Source of the DNA: Flavobacterium luteolum
GTDB taxonomy: Bacteria; Bacteroidota; Bacteroidia; Flavobacteriales; Flavobacteriaceae
NCBI RefSeq assembly: GCF_027111275.1
Contig: NZ_CP114286.1
Span: forward strand, 4,202,501-4,266,500
Length of the DNA: 64,000 bases
Direction of reading: 5' to 3'
Shown in pieces: positions 53,277-62,010 of the stretch. The translations under genes and the position numbers were made by a program. A model generated the notes under the pieces. It was given only the letters and a program-made list of their open reading frames with translations, was not told the DNA's origin and did not search any database. Numbering within the stretch: position 1 is the stretch's first letter; every line of letters starts with the position of its first letter.

Positions 53277-53561
53277 TCAAGAAAAAAGCACATCACGAAT
53301 TTCTTCAACCTTATCAAAAACGCTTTTTGCGAAAGGACAAAGTGGGATAATTTTTAGATTGTTATTTCTCGCATATTCTACGGCAGCCATAACCAGTTTT
53401 TTGCCCACGCCTTTTCCGTTAAAGTCAGGACTTACTTCGGTATGGTCAATGATGAATTTTGAATCTCCTGCCCAAGTGTACGTCATTTTTCCAGCTTCTT
53501 TTCCGTCTTCGATGGCTTCAAAATAGCCTTTTCTTATATCGTTTATTTGTTGAATTTCCAT
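53277..53561 (-). CDS. GNAT-like N-acetyltransferase (short, YidJ-like)
   Basis: A 94-residue protein of the short acetyltransferase-like group. The CoA pyrophosphate-binding loop is NGKGVGKKLV in SPDFNGKGVGKKLVMAAVEY, and the end contains IIPLCPFAKSVFDK, which is characteristic. The substrate of this group is not known. It lies 6 bases after the OsmC gene on the same strand, in a run with OsmC and pirin. Confidence 0.85.
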   Translation of the reverse strand: MEIQQINDIRKGYFEAIEDGKEAGKMTYTWAGDSKFIIDHTEVSPDFNGKGVGKKLVMAAVEYARNNNLKIIPLCPFAKSVFDKVEEIRDVLFS

Positions 53562-53567
53562 ATTGTT

Positions 53568-53963
53568 TTATACTAAAGAAGTTTCTATTTTAATTGTGTT
53601 TATAAGTGTTTTATGGACGGGACAGCTGTTAGCAATTTTCAAAATTCGCTGTTTTTGAGTATCGTCTACATTTCCTGTAATTAAGATTTTGGTTGAAAAT
53701 AAAGAAACAGTATGTTCTTCATTCTTTTCAAAATCGACCCAGATTGTAAGTTCTGAAACATCCCAAGCTTTGCGATCAATGTACATTCGCAGTGTAATTA
53801 AAGTGCAGGATGCAAGAGAGGAAGCCAGAAGTTCAAACGGACTAAAACCTAAATTTTTTCCGCCCACATCTTGCGGTTCGTCAGCAATTAGAATATTCCC
53901 TGTTTTAGAAGTTATTTCTGTGCGATATTTTCGTGTGTCTATTGTTGCTTTTACTGTATCCAT
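53568..53963 (-). CDS. OsmC-family peroxiredoxin-like protein
   Basis: A 131-residue OsmC/Ohr-type protein, which reduces organic hydroperoxides through two Cys. The first is in SSLASCTLITLRMY and the second in NSCPVHKTLIN; the strand GGKNLGFSPFELLASSLASC is typical. The gene is 3 bases after the pirin-like gene and 6 before the acetyltransferase, so all three form one unit that may be a redox-stress operon. The latter is inference. Confidence 0.9.
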   Translation of the reverse strand: MDTVKATIDTRKYRTEITSKTGNILIADEPQDVGGKNLGFSPFELLASSLASCTLITLRMYIDRKAWDVSELTIWVDFEKNEEHTVSLFSTKILITGNVDDTQKQRILKIANSCPVHKTLINTIKIETSLV

Positions 53964-53966
53964 AAG

Positions 53967-54848
53967 TTATTTAATTCTTGGTTCTGGTAATGGAACAAAT
54001 TCTGTTTCTCCTGGAACTTTTGGGAAAGTTTGGTTTGTCCAGTCAGTTTTTGCTTTTTCGATGAGGTTTTTGTCTGATGAAACAAAGTTCCAAAAGATAA
54101 AATGTTCTTCAGGAAAAGGCTGTCCACCAAAAATGTAAACAGTTGAATTTGCAGCAATTTCAAATTCACAAAGAGAAGCTTCGGTTGTAATTAAAATTTG
54201 TCTTGGATCGTAAGTATGTTCGCCATTTTTAATGCTTCCATCTAAAATATACAATCCGCTTTCTCCGAACAAATGGTGTCCGATATTAATTTTCTTAGCT
54301 TCTTTGCTTTTAATTTCAATAAAGTATAACGGACTGTATACAGGAACAGGTGATTTTCTGTCAAATGCTTCGCCGGCAATTAATTTGTATGAAACGCCAT
54401 CTTCTTCCCAAGCTGGAATGTCATCTGCTTCAACATGTGTGAAATTAGGCTCCATTTGCTCCAATTCTTTTGGGAGCGCCACCCAAATCTGCAATCCGTG
54501 AAGCATTTTATCTGAATGTCTTAAATATTCTGGAGTTCTTTCGGAATGAACGATTCCTTTTCCAGCCGTCATCCAGTTTACTGCTCCCGGTTTTATTTCC
54601 AATTCTGTTCCTAAACTGTCGCGATGCATAATGCTTCCTTCAAACAAAAATGTCAAAGTAGAAAGTCCGATATGCGGATGCGGAGGAACATCCATATTTT
54701 CATGATCACTTAAATGTGCGGGTCCCATATGGTCGATAAATACAAATGGTCCAACTGCTCTTTTTTCGCGGAAAGGCAATAAACGGCCTACCATAAAATT
54801 GCCAATATTGGCAGCGCGTTCTTCGATAATTAAACTAATATTTGACAT
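53967..54848 (-). CDS. Pirin-family protein
   Basis: A 293-residue bicupin. The N-terminal cupin carries the metal site: DVPPHPHIGLSTLTFLFEG (His-x-His), and GKGIVHSERTPEY (His and Glu), and the C-terminal pirin domain starts at about 180. Bacterial pirins, such as YhhW, have quercetinase activity in some cases; the true substrate is uncertain. It is the first gene of a run with OsmC and the acetyltransferase (3 and 6 bases apart). Confidence 0.93.
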   Translation of the reverse strand: MSNISLIIEERAANIGNFMVGRLLPFREKRAVGPFVFIDHMGPAHLSDHENMDVPPHPHIGLSTLTFLFEGSIMHRDSLGTELEIKPGAVNWMTAGKGIVHSERTPEYLRHSDKMLHGLQIWVALPKELEQMEPNFTHVEADDIPAWEEDGVSYKLIAGEAFDRKSPVPVYSPLYFIEIKSKEAKKINIGHHLFGESGLYILDGSIKNGEHTYDPRQILITTEASLCEFEIAANSTVYIFGGQPFPEEHFIFWNFVSSDKNLIEKAKTDWTNQTFPKVPGETEFVPLPEPRIK

Positions 54849-55002
54849 GTGGTATTTTTTATTTGATTTGAAAACAAAATTACAGTGGTGATAGAAATCT
54901 GTAACTTAATTTAGATTAAGAAAAGTTGTTTTTTGTATTATCTATAAAAGTAAGGAAAATGTGGAATAATTCAAATCATTGATTTTGATGTTTCTAAGTT
55001 TT

Positions 55003-55106
55003 TTTGTCATTTCGACGAAGGAGAAATCTTAGCAAGAAACTCGACAAAGATTGAATTCTCGTTGCGGAGCTACTTGTGGAGATTTCTCCTTCGTCGAAAT
55101 GACAAA
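55003..55106. repeat. Dispersed inverted repeat, TCATTTCGACGAAGGAGAAAT family, copy 2
   Basis: A perfect 26-bp inverted repeat (55003-55028 and 55081-55106), core TCATTTCGACGAAGGAGAAA, about 52 bases apart. The interior shares GAAACTCGACAAAGATTG with 49845-49947. It lies between pirin and the DNA-alkylation-repair-like gene. Confidence 0.92.
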
Positions 55107-55146
55107 CTAGACGACAACCCCTTGATTATTTACGAAATTTGTACTT

Positions 55147-56247
55147 TTAATCAATCAGCTCAAACTCCAAAACTTCACTCTCAGTTCCATTAATAATAAT
55201 CGACAATTGATGTTTTCCAGTATGAAAAACTCGCGTTGTAATGAGTTTAAAAGACTGGTTTCTCTCAATCTTAGTTAATTGATTCGGATGATAAACTTTC
55301 TCACTGATTTTGAATACTTTTTTAGCCAAATGTCCTTTTGCTTTTTTATAATGGACAGCATATTCTAAACGAACTGTTTTTGGAGCTTCGTTTTTATTAT
55401 TCAAGTGAAAATGAAACTGAAGATAATCTCCAATTTTTACAGTTGGTGTTTTGATTTCGAAAGACGAAAGTTCAATATTGGTGCTTTCTAAACCATAGTG
55501 GCTTAAAATTTCAGGATGTCCTTGTTTTAGTAAAGTTCGGCTTCCATGTTTAATAATTCCGTCAGTTTCTTTGCTGTGGCCTTTCCATCTTGAAGCTATT
55601 TCTAATACAATTTGCGGATTATCTTTAGCAATATCATTTAAATTATTGGCTACGCTTCTTCGAACATATTCTGAAGGATCGTTTTTTAAATTCTCTAAAA
55701 TAGGAAGAATAGGAGAAGGGTCTTTCTTCAAAAACGGAATTGCCATTGCCCACGGTAATCTCGGTCGTGAACCTTCACTTGCCAATCTGCGAACGTGTTG
55801 ATTTTCATGTAAAGACCATTTTGTCATTTCGTCAATCATTCTTTCTTTATATTTTAAAATGAAAGGACGAACGGCAAATTCGCAACTTATAAATTGTGTG
55901 ATAGAAACAAAAGCTTTTACAGATGTTTCAAAATCGTCTAAACCGTAATTTTCAATATAATCGGCAAAAAAAATGAAAGCCAAATTGCCATCAGTGAAAC
56001 TACTTTTCTTTAAATTTTCGATGATTTTATCAATTAAAGCAACGGCTTCAGGAAAATTTTGAGGTATAAACTGATGCAAAACCACTGTTGTGTGCTTCAT
56101 TCTTTCTTTCCATTCTTTTTGAGCAAAATTGCCTTCGTAAATCGCTTCAATGAATTTCTCTTTTTTGAATGATGGATGCGCTTCGGCGACAGCCTGACCA
56201 AATTTTTCGTAAAAAGAAACCGAGTAAATATCTTTAATTAATCCCAT
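55147..56247 (-). CDS. DNA alkylation repair protein-like (AlkD-type HEAT repeats)
   Basis: A 366-residue protein with HEAT-like helical repeats of the AlkC/AlkD type in the first 240 residues: LAFIFFADYIENYGLDDFETSV, MTKWSLHENQHVRRLASEGSR and LENLKNDPSEYVRRSVANNL. AlkD uses such repeats to flip out alkylated bases. The last 100 residues form a beta-rich domain (from about 265). I start it at ATG 56245-56247; a TTG eight codons earlier overlaps the -7 element and cannot be a start. Confidence 0.85.
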   Translation of the reverse strand: MGLIKDIYSVSFYEKFGQAVAEAHPSFKKEKFIEAIYEGNFAQKEWKERMKHTTVVLHQFIPQNFPEAVALIDKIIENLKKSSFTDGNLAFIFFADYIENYGLDDFETSVKAFVSITQFISCEFAVRPFILKYKERMIDEMTKWSLHENQHVRRLASEGSRPRLPWAMAIPFLKKDPSPILPILENLKNDPSEYVRRSVANNLNDIAKDNPQIVLEIASRWKGHSKETDGIIKHGSRTLLKQGHPEILSHYGLESTNIELSSFEIKTPTVKIGDYLQFHFHLNNKNEAPKTVRLEYAVHYKKAKGHLAKKVFKISEKVYHPNQLTKIERNQSFKLITTRVFHTGKHQLSIIINGTESEVLEFELID

Positions 56248-56268
56248 AAATTTTGCTTGATTGAACTC

Positions 56269-56276
56269 CAAAGATA
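56269..56276 (-). promoter_or_regulatory. Putative -7 element of the AlkD-like gene
   Basis: TATCTTTG on the minus strand, an exact TAnnTTTG match, 21 bases before the chosen ATG. Confidence 0.45.
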
Positions 56277-56452
56277 TTTAATTGATCTCTTATTAAGAGA
56301 TTAAGTATTGTTAAGAATTGTCACTTTATTTTTGTGAATATCTTAATGTTTAAAAAAGAGGTATTTGATGTTTTATCTAATTTTTCATGTTGTTAGAACT
56401 TTCAAATCCATAAAATATATCCTAATTTAGCATTATTATTAAAAACAGAAAA

Positions 56453-57310
56453 ATGATAAGCGAAGCTCAATTTCAAGCAGAATTACAACTTTTAATCAGT
56501 AATGCCATTAGAGAAGATGTAGGACCAGGCGATTACAGTTCGCTGGCATGTATTCCAGATACTGCCCACGGTAAGGCAAAACTATTAGTAAAAGATCAGG
56601 GGATCATTGCTGGAGTTGAACTTGCTAAAATGATATTTGAACATGTTGACCCAAAATTAAAAGTAAAAACATTTATTGAAGATGGGACACGTGTAGAATA
56701 TGGTGAAATCGTTTTTGAAGTTTCAGGAAGCTCTCAATCTATTTTAAAAGCTGAAAGAGTGGTTTTGAATACCATGCAGAGAATGTCGGCGATTGCTACA
56801 AAAACAAGTCATTTAATGCAGCTTCTAGAAGGAACAAATGCAAAAATACTAGATACTCGTAAAACGACTCCAAATTTTAGAGCCGCAGAGAAATGGGCCG
56901 TAAAAATTGGTGGTGGCGAAAATCATCGTTATGCTTTGTATGATATGATTATGCTGAAAGACAATCATATTGATTTTGCTGGTGGAATTACGCGCGCTAT
57001 TTCTAAAACAAAGGAATATTTAAAGGAAAATAATTTAGATCTGAAAATTATTGTTGAAGCCCGCAATTTAGATGAAATCAGAGAAATTTTATTGAGCGAC
57101 GGAGTTCATAGAATCCTGATAGACAACTTTAATTATGAAGATACAAAAACGGCAGTAAATTTGATTGGTTCAAAATGTCAGACAGAGTCTTCTGGAAATA
57201 TTAGCGAAAAAACAGTTCGTGAATATGCTCTATGTGGTGTAAATTATATTTCCTCAGGCGCTTTAACGCATTCTGTTTATAATATGGATTTGAGTTTGAA
57301 AGCTTTTTAA
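56453..57310 (+). CDS. nadC: Nicotinate-nucleotide pyrophosphorylase (carboxylating)
   Basis: A 285-residue quinolinate phosphoribosyltransferase of NAD synthesis. The N-terminal part has REDVGPGDYSSLACIPD. The catalytic core is LDTRKTTPNFRAAEKWAVKI then GGGENHRYALYDMIMLKDNHI, with the Arg, Lys and His residues of the PRPP and quinolinate pocket, followed by IIVEARNLDEI. It turns quinolinate and PRPP into nicotinate mononucleotide and CO2. Promoter elements are not evident. It precedes the BrkB-like gene on the same strand by 91 bases, with a palindrome between them. Confidence 0.96.
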   Translation: MISEAQFQAELQLLISNAIREDVGPGDYSSLACIPDTAHGKAKLLVKDQGIIAGVELAKMIFEHVDPKLKVKTFIEDGTRVEYGEIVFEVSGSSQSILKAERVVLNTMQRMSAIATKTSHLMQLLEGTNAKILDTRKTTPNFRAAEKWAVKIGGGENHRYALYDMIMLKDNHIDFAGGITRAISKTKEYLKENNLDLKIIVEARNLDEIREILLSDGVHRILIDNFNYEDTKTAVNLIGSKCQTESSGNISEKTVREYALCGVNYISSGALTHSVYNMDLSLKAF

Positions 57311-57361
57311 TGGAGTTATGAATTTTGAGTGATAAGTTATGGTTTTTGTAAATCTAAAATC

Positions 57362-57379
57362 TCCCGATAGCTATCGGGA
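57362..57379. repeat. Exact palindrome TCCCGATAGCTATCGGGA, copy 3
   Basis: Identical to the pair at 53197 and 53236. It lies in a piece TCTAAAATC-palindrome-TAAAATCTAAAATC, and similar TCTAAAATC tracts occur near 4080 and 44155. Confidence 0.88.
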
Positions 57380-57401
57380 CTAAAATCTAAAATCAAAAAA
57401 T

Positions 57402-58325
57402 ATGTCGCAAGAGATAGAAGATCGGATTGAGAAACTGCCTGTGGTGCGGTCATTAGCCCGACTTTTGAAGAAAATTAAACTGCCTTGGCTAGAAGGGTTT
57501 TCATTGTATGATTTGTTGGAAATGTATACCATAGGAATTGTTGATGGTGCTTTTTCATATCATGCAAGTGCGGTTTCATTTAGCTTTTTCATGGCTTTGT
57601 TTCCTTTTGCGCTATTTATTTTAAACTTGATTCCTTTTATTCCGATAGATAATTTTCAGGAAGATTTTTTGCAGTTCGTACAGCAGAGTGTTCCTCCAAA
57701 TACCTTTGATGCAATCAGCAAAATTATCAGCGATATTTTAAATAATAGTCACTCGGGTTTGCTTTCGTCTGGATTTTTTCTTTCGATTTTTTTAATGGCA
57801 AATGGAATTAATGGCATTCTAAGCGGTTTTGAATCTTCTAAACATGTCTTTGATAAAAGAGGTTTTTTTAAGCAATATTTAGTTGCGTTGGCGATATCTA
57901 TTGTGATGACTATTATTTTGTTTGTAACAGTCGCAACAATTGTAGTCTTTGAGGTTTTTATTCAAAAAACAATTATTCAGGATGTGCTGAGTGATCGAAT
58001 TCCGCTTATTATTTTAGGGCGTTATTTGTTTGTTGTTTTAATGATCTTGATAACATCTTCAATATTATTGCGTTATGGTACAAAACAGTATAATAAAGTG
58101 CCTTTTATAAGTATTGGTTCTGTTTTTACCACAATCTTAATTGTTATATCTTCGTTCTTTTTTGGGATTTGGGTTATAAAATTTTCAAAATACAACGAAC
58201 TTTATGGTTCAATTGGAACATTATTAATTCTAATGTTTTATATTTGGATAAACTGTATGATTCTGCTTTTAGGTTTCGAATTGAATGCTTCTATCAGAAA
58301 ATTAAAACAAAAAAAAGAAAAATAA
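57402..58325 (+). CDS. YihY/virulence factor BrkB-family membrane protein
   Basis: A 307-residue protein with six membrane segments and the family's usual features: a cytosolic N-terminal stretch (EDRIEKLPVVRSLARLLKKI), then AVSFSFFMALFPFALFILNL, a loop with SVPPNTFDAISKIISDIL, and FMLIMFY-like segments (LLILMFYIWINCMILLLGFE) near the end. YihY is mis-called ribonuclease BN in older annotations. The family may flip or transport lipids, but that is not proven. It lies 1 base before the DUF2147 gene, so the two are co-transcribed. Confidence 0.88.
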   Translation: MSQEIEDRIEKLPVVRSLARLLKKIKLPWLEGFSLYDLLEMYTIGIVDGAFSYHASAVSFSFFMALFPFALFILNLIPFIPIDNFQEDFLQFVQQSVPPNTFDAISKIISDILNNSHSGLLSSGFFLSIFLMANGINGILSGFESSKHVFDKRGFFKQYLVALAISIVMTIILFVTVATIVVFEVFIQKTIIQDVLSDRIPLIILGRYLFVVLMILITSSILLRYGTKQYNKVPFISIGSVFTTILIVISSFFFGIWVIKFSKYNELYGSIGTLLILMFYIWINCMILLLGFELNASIRKLKQKKEK

Positions 58326-58326
58326 T

Positions 58327-58755
58327 ATGAAAAACTTGATGCTAACTATCGGAGTGTTCTTCTTTGCCCTAACCATGCAAAGTCAAAGTGTAATTGGAAA
58401 ATGGAAAACAATTGACGATGAAACGGGCGAAGCAAAATCTATAGTAGAAATTTACGAAAAATCTGGAAAAATTTATGGAAAGATTGTAGATATACTTCGC
58501 GAAGGCCACAAAAAAGATGTTTGTGTAAAATGCGATGGTGCTGAAAAAAATAAACCGATTTTAGGAATGGTTATTATAAACGGACTTAAAAAAGATGGTT
58601 CTGAATATAACGGAGGAACAATTTTAGATCCTACAAGCGGTAAAAAATACAAATGTTATGTTACTTTAGAATCTGCAGATAAATTGAAACTTCGCGGTTA
58701 TGTTGGGATTTCTTTAATGGGAAGAACACAATACTGGACACGAGTAAAAAATTAA
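58327..58755 (+). CDS. DUF2147-family exported protein
   Basis: A 142-residue protein with signal peptide (KNLMLTIGVFFFALTMQSQS) and a lipocalin-like DUF2147 domain: VIGKWKTIDDETGEAKSIVE at the start, then SGKIYGKIVDILREGHKK, and KLRGYVGISLMGRTQYWTR at the end. A Cys pair, CVKC, is in the middle. The family function is unknown. It sits between BrkB and a metallo-beta-lactamase, with 11 bases to the latter. Confidence 0.9.
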   Translation: MKNLMLTIGVFFFALTMQSQSVIGKWKTIDDETGEAKSIVEIYEKSGKIYGKIVDILREGHKKDVCVKCDGAEKNKPILGMVIINGLKKDGSEYNGGTILDPTSGKKYKCYVTLESADKLKLRGYVGISLMGRTQYWTRVKN

Positions 58756-58766
58756 TTAATATTTAA

Positions 58767-59525
58767 ATGCGAAAATTAGCTTCGATAGTTTTATTCTTAG
58801 CAGTAGTTTCAAACAGCTTTGGACAATCTAAGAATTCGCCATTACAAATAAGTCATCTAACAGGTGACTTTTATGTTTATAAAACATTTCATTATTACAA
58901 TGGAATATTAATTTCTGCCAATGCTATGTATCTAGTTACAGATAAAGGTGTTGTGCTTTTTGATGCGCCTTGGGATAAAACACAGTTTCAGCCTTTATTG
59001 GATAGTATAAAAACAAAACACAATATAGAAGTTGTAATGCTTTTTGGCACACATTCTCATGAAGATCGTGCAGGCGGATTTGATTTTTACAGAAAAAAAG
59101 GAATCAAAACCTATTCAATTAAATTGACAGATGATATTCTGAAAGAAAAGAATGAGCCAAGAGCTGAATTTATAATTCCAAATGATACTGTATTTACAGT
59201 TGGGCAATATAAATTTGAAGTATATTATCCAGGTAAAGGACATGCGCCGGATAATATTGTAGCGTGGTTTGCTAAAGATAAAATTCTTTATGGCGGATGT
59301 TTTATAAAAAGTCAAGAAGCAAAAGATTTGGGATATTTAGGAGATGCAGATGTTAAAGAATGGGAGAGATCAATAAAAAAGGTTCAGTCGAAATTTAAAA
59401 ATCCAAAATACGTTATTCCTGGACACGATGGTGGAACAACGAATAAATCTATAAATCATACTTTGGAGCTGGTGAAGGAATATAATCTTTCAAAAAATGC
59501 TTCTCTTAAAACCGGTCAGAAATAA
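58767..59525 (+). CDS. bla: Subclass B1 metallo-beta-lactamase
   Basis: A 252-residue exported zinc hydrolase with signal peptide (RKLASIVLFLAVVSNSFGQ). All ligands of a B1 enzyme are visible: His96, His98 and Asp100 in GTHSHEDRAGG; His159 in GKGHAPDN; Cys178 in YGGCFIKS; and His220 in IPGHDGG. The Cys places it in B1, like the chromosomal JOHN-1 and IND-type enzymes of flavobacteria. It should cleave penicillins, cephalosporins and carbapenems in the periplasm. Actual activity and expression are not shown. It is 11 bases after DUF2147. Confidence 0.93.
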   Translation: MRKLASIVLFLAVVSNSFGQSKNSPLQISHLTGDFYVYKTFHYYNGILISANAMYLVTDKGVVLFDAPWDKTQFQPLLDSIKTKHNIEVVMLFGTHSHEDRAGGFDFYRKKGIKTYSIKLTDDILKEKNEPRAEFIIPNDTVFTVGQYKFEVYYPGKGHAPDNIVAWFAKDKILYGGCFIKSQEAKDLGYLGDADVKEWERSIKKVQSKFKNPKYVIPGHDGGTTNKSINHTLELVKEYNLSKNASLKTGQK

Positions 59526-59548
59526 TTACTGACTTATAAAAAATTTTC

Positions 59549-61999
59549 ATGTATTTCATCGAAGTTATTTTACCACTTTCCTTAGCAAAGACTTTTACTT
59601 ATAGTATTTCTGAGGCCGAATATCATTTCATTAAAAAAGGAATGCGTGTTGCGGTGCCTTTTGGTAAAAATAAAATATATACGGGGCTTGTTTTGGATGT
59701 TCATGAAAATGCTCCGACATTATATGAAGCAAAAGAAATCCATCAGATTTTAGATGAAAAACCGATCGCAACCGAAATTCAGATTAAACACTGGCTTTGG
59801 ATTGCAGATTATTATATGTGTGGCATTGGTGATGTGTATCGCGGAGCATTTCCAAGCGGATTATTGCTGGAAAGTGAAACAATTATTTCGCATAAACCCG
59901 ATGTTGTGGTCAACGACAGCGAACTTTCTGACGATGAGTTTTTGATTTATGAGGCATTACATCATCAGAGTTCTTTAAAAGTTCAGGAAATTGCTTCTAT
60001 TTTAAATAAAAAAAATATACTTCCAATTCTGCAAAAACTGATTGCGAAAGATATTATATTTTTAGAGGAAGAAATAAAAGAAACGTACAAGCCAAAGTTG
60101 GTTCGTTATGTTAAACTGCATTCAAAATACGAATCGGATAGTGGTTTGGAAAAATTGCTGGCAGCATTAAAAAATGCCAACAAACAAAGGGAAATTGTTT
60201 TGGCTTATTTTCAGATTAGTGCTTCTGAAAAAAAGCCTATTACAGTAAAAAAACTCATAGAAGTTTCAAATGCAGGTTCGGCAGCTGTAAAGTCTTTAGT
60301 TGAAAAGGAAATATTTGAAGAGTATTATTTACAGCAGGATCGTATTATATTTAATGGTGAAAAATCAGAAAAAGAATTACAGCTGAGTGAAGCTCAAGAA
60401 AATGCTTTTTCTGGAATAAAGAATAGTTTTTCAGAAAAAGAAGTGTGTCTGCTTCACGGCGTAACTTCGAGCGGAAAAACAGAAATTTATATAAAGCAGA
60501 TTGAAGAGTATTTGGAAACTGGAAAGCAGGTTTTGTATCTGTTGCCAGAAATAGCGCTTACGACACAGCTGGTTTCTAGATTGCGCCTTCATTTTGGCGA
60601 TAGAGTCGCTGTTTTTCATTCAAAATACAGTAATAATGAAAGAGTTGAGGTTTGGAGGCAAACGCTTGAAAATTCGCCGAAAGCTCAAATTGTAATAGGA
60701 GCAAGATCGGCTTTGTTTTTGCCTTTTAATGACCTAGGATTATTAATTGTTGACGAAGAACATGAGCAGACTTTTAAGCAGACTGATCCAGCGCCAAGAT
60801 ATCATGCAAGAGATGCCGCAATAGTTTTGGCTAATTTTCATAAAGCTAAAGTATTATTAGGTTCAGCAACACCTAGCATTGAAACCTATTTTAATACGCA
60901 AAATAATAAATACGGATTGGTAACTCTTTCTGAGCGTTACAAAAATGTGCGTTTGCCTGAAGTGGTTTTAGTTGATATAAAGGACAAGCATTTCAGAAAA
61001 AGAATGACAGGGCATTTTAGTGATCTTTTAATTGAAGAAATTGCCGAGTCATTGTCATTGGGCGAGCAGGTTATTTTATTTCAAAATAGGAGAGGATATT
61101 CGCCTATAATTGAATGTTTAACCTGTGGGCATGTTCCGCATTGCCAACAGTGCGATGTGAGTCTAACATATCATAAGCATAAAAATCAGCTTCGTTGTCA
61201 TTATTGCGGATATTCGATTGCAAAACCTACTAATTGTCATAGCTGTTCAAGTATAGATTTAACTACAAAAGGTTTTGGTACAGAACAGATAGAGCAGGAG
61301 TTATCTTCACTTTTTCCTAAAGCGAAAACAGCCAGAATGGATCAAGATACTACTCGAGGTAAATTTGGTTTTGAAAAGATAATAGATGCGTTTAAAAATC
61401 GTGAAATTGATATTTTGGTTGGTACACAAATGCTAGCCAAAGGACTTGATTTTGATAATGTGGGCTTGGTTGGAATCATGAATGCTGACAATATGCTTCA
61501 TCATCCCGATTTTAGGGCTTTTGAGCGTAGTTTTCAAATGATGACGCAAGTCGCTGGAAGAGCAGGAAGATCTGAAAAACAAGGAAAAGTTGTAATTCAG
61601 ACTTACAATCCGAATCATAATACAATTCAGCAAGTTACAAACCATAATTATATAGGTATGTATAAAGAGCAGTTGTATGATAGGTTGATCTATAAATATC
61701 CACCTTATTTTAGAATTATAAAGCTTACGTTAAAGCACAAAGATTTTGATAAACTAAAAGAAGGAGCGATGTGGCTGTATCAGGTTTTGAATCAAAATCT
61801 AGGAATACCAGTTTTAGGTCCAGAAGAACCTGCAATAAGCAGAATACGAAATGAATATATTAGAACCATATTAATTAAGATTCCGCAAAATCTTCATTTA
61901 GGGAATACAAAAAAAACTATCCAGAAAATGCTGAATAGTTTTGAAGCTGTGGCTCAATATAGAGCTATAAAAGTTGTGATTAATGTAGATTTCTACTAA
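59549..61999 (+). CDS. priA: Primosomal replication helicase PriA
   Basis: An 816-residue superfamily 2 helicase that restarts stalled replication forks. The N-terminal DNA-binding domain opens with FIEVILPLSLAKTFTYSISE. The helicase motifs are LLHGVTSSGKTEIYIKQIE (Walker A), LIVDEEHEQTF (DEEH box), GSATPSIETY and the motif VI region QVAGRAGRSEKQG. The zinc-binding Cys set is in ECLTCGHVPHCQQCDVSLTY and RCHYCGYSIAKPTNCHSCSS. It is full length. It is convergent with the LytTR gene, whose stop is 11 bases away. Confidence 0.98.
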   Translation: MYFIEVILPLSLAKTFTYSISEAEYHFIKKGMRVAVPFGKNKIYTGLVLDVHENAPTLYEAKEIHQILDEKPIATEIQIKHWLWIADYYMCGIGDVYRGAFPSGLLLESETIISHKPDVVVNDSELSDDEFLIYEALHHQSSLKVQEIASILNKKNILPILQKLIAKDIIFLEEEIKETYKPKLVRYVKLHSKYESDSGLEKLLAALKNANKQREIVLAYFQISASEKKPITVKKLIEVSNAGSAAVKSLVEKEIFEEYYLQQDRIIFNGEKSEKELQLSEAQENAFSGIKNSFSEKEVCLLHGVTSSGKTEIYIKQIEEYLETGKQVLYLLPEIALTTQLVSRLRLHFGDRVAVFHSKYSNNERVEVWRQTLENSPKAQIVIGARSALFLPFNDLGLLIVDEEHEQTFKQTDPAPRYHARDAAIVLANFHKAKVLLGSATPSIETYFNTQNNKYGLVTLSERYKNVRLPEVVLVDIKDKHFRKRMTGHFSDLLIEEIAESLSLGEQVILFQNRRGYSPIIECLTCGHVPHCQQCDVSLTYHKHKNQLRCHYCGYSIAKPTNCHSCSSIDLTTKGFGTEQIEQELSSLFPKAKTARMDQDTTRGKFGFEKIIDAFKNREIDILVGTQMLAKGLDFDNVGLVGIMNADNMLHHPDFRAFERSFQMMTQVAGRAGRSEKQGKVVIQTYNPNHNTIQQVTNHNYIGMYKEQLYDRLIYKYPPYFRIIKLTLKHKDFDKLKEGAMWLYQVLNQNLGIPVLGPEEPAISRIRNEYIRTILIKIPQNLHLGNTKKTIQKMLNSFEAVAQYRAIKVVINVDFY

Positions 62000-62010
62000 G
62001 ACGAGTTAAA

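Noticed and set aside
53689..54138. 149-codon open frame antisense to the OsmC and pirin genes
   Set aside because: It crosses the boundary of two certain genes and has no recognisable domain.
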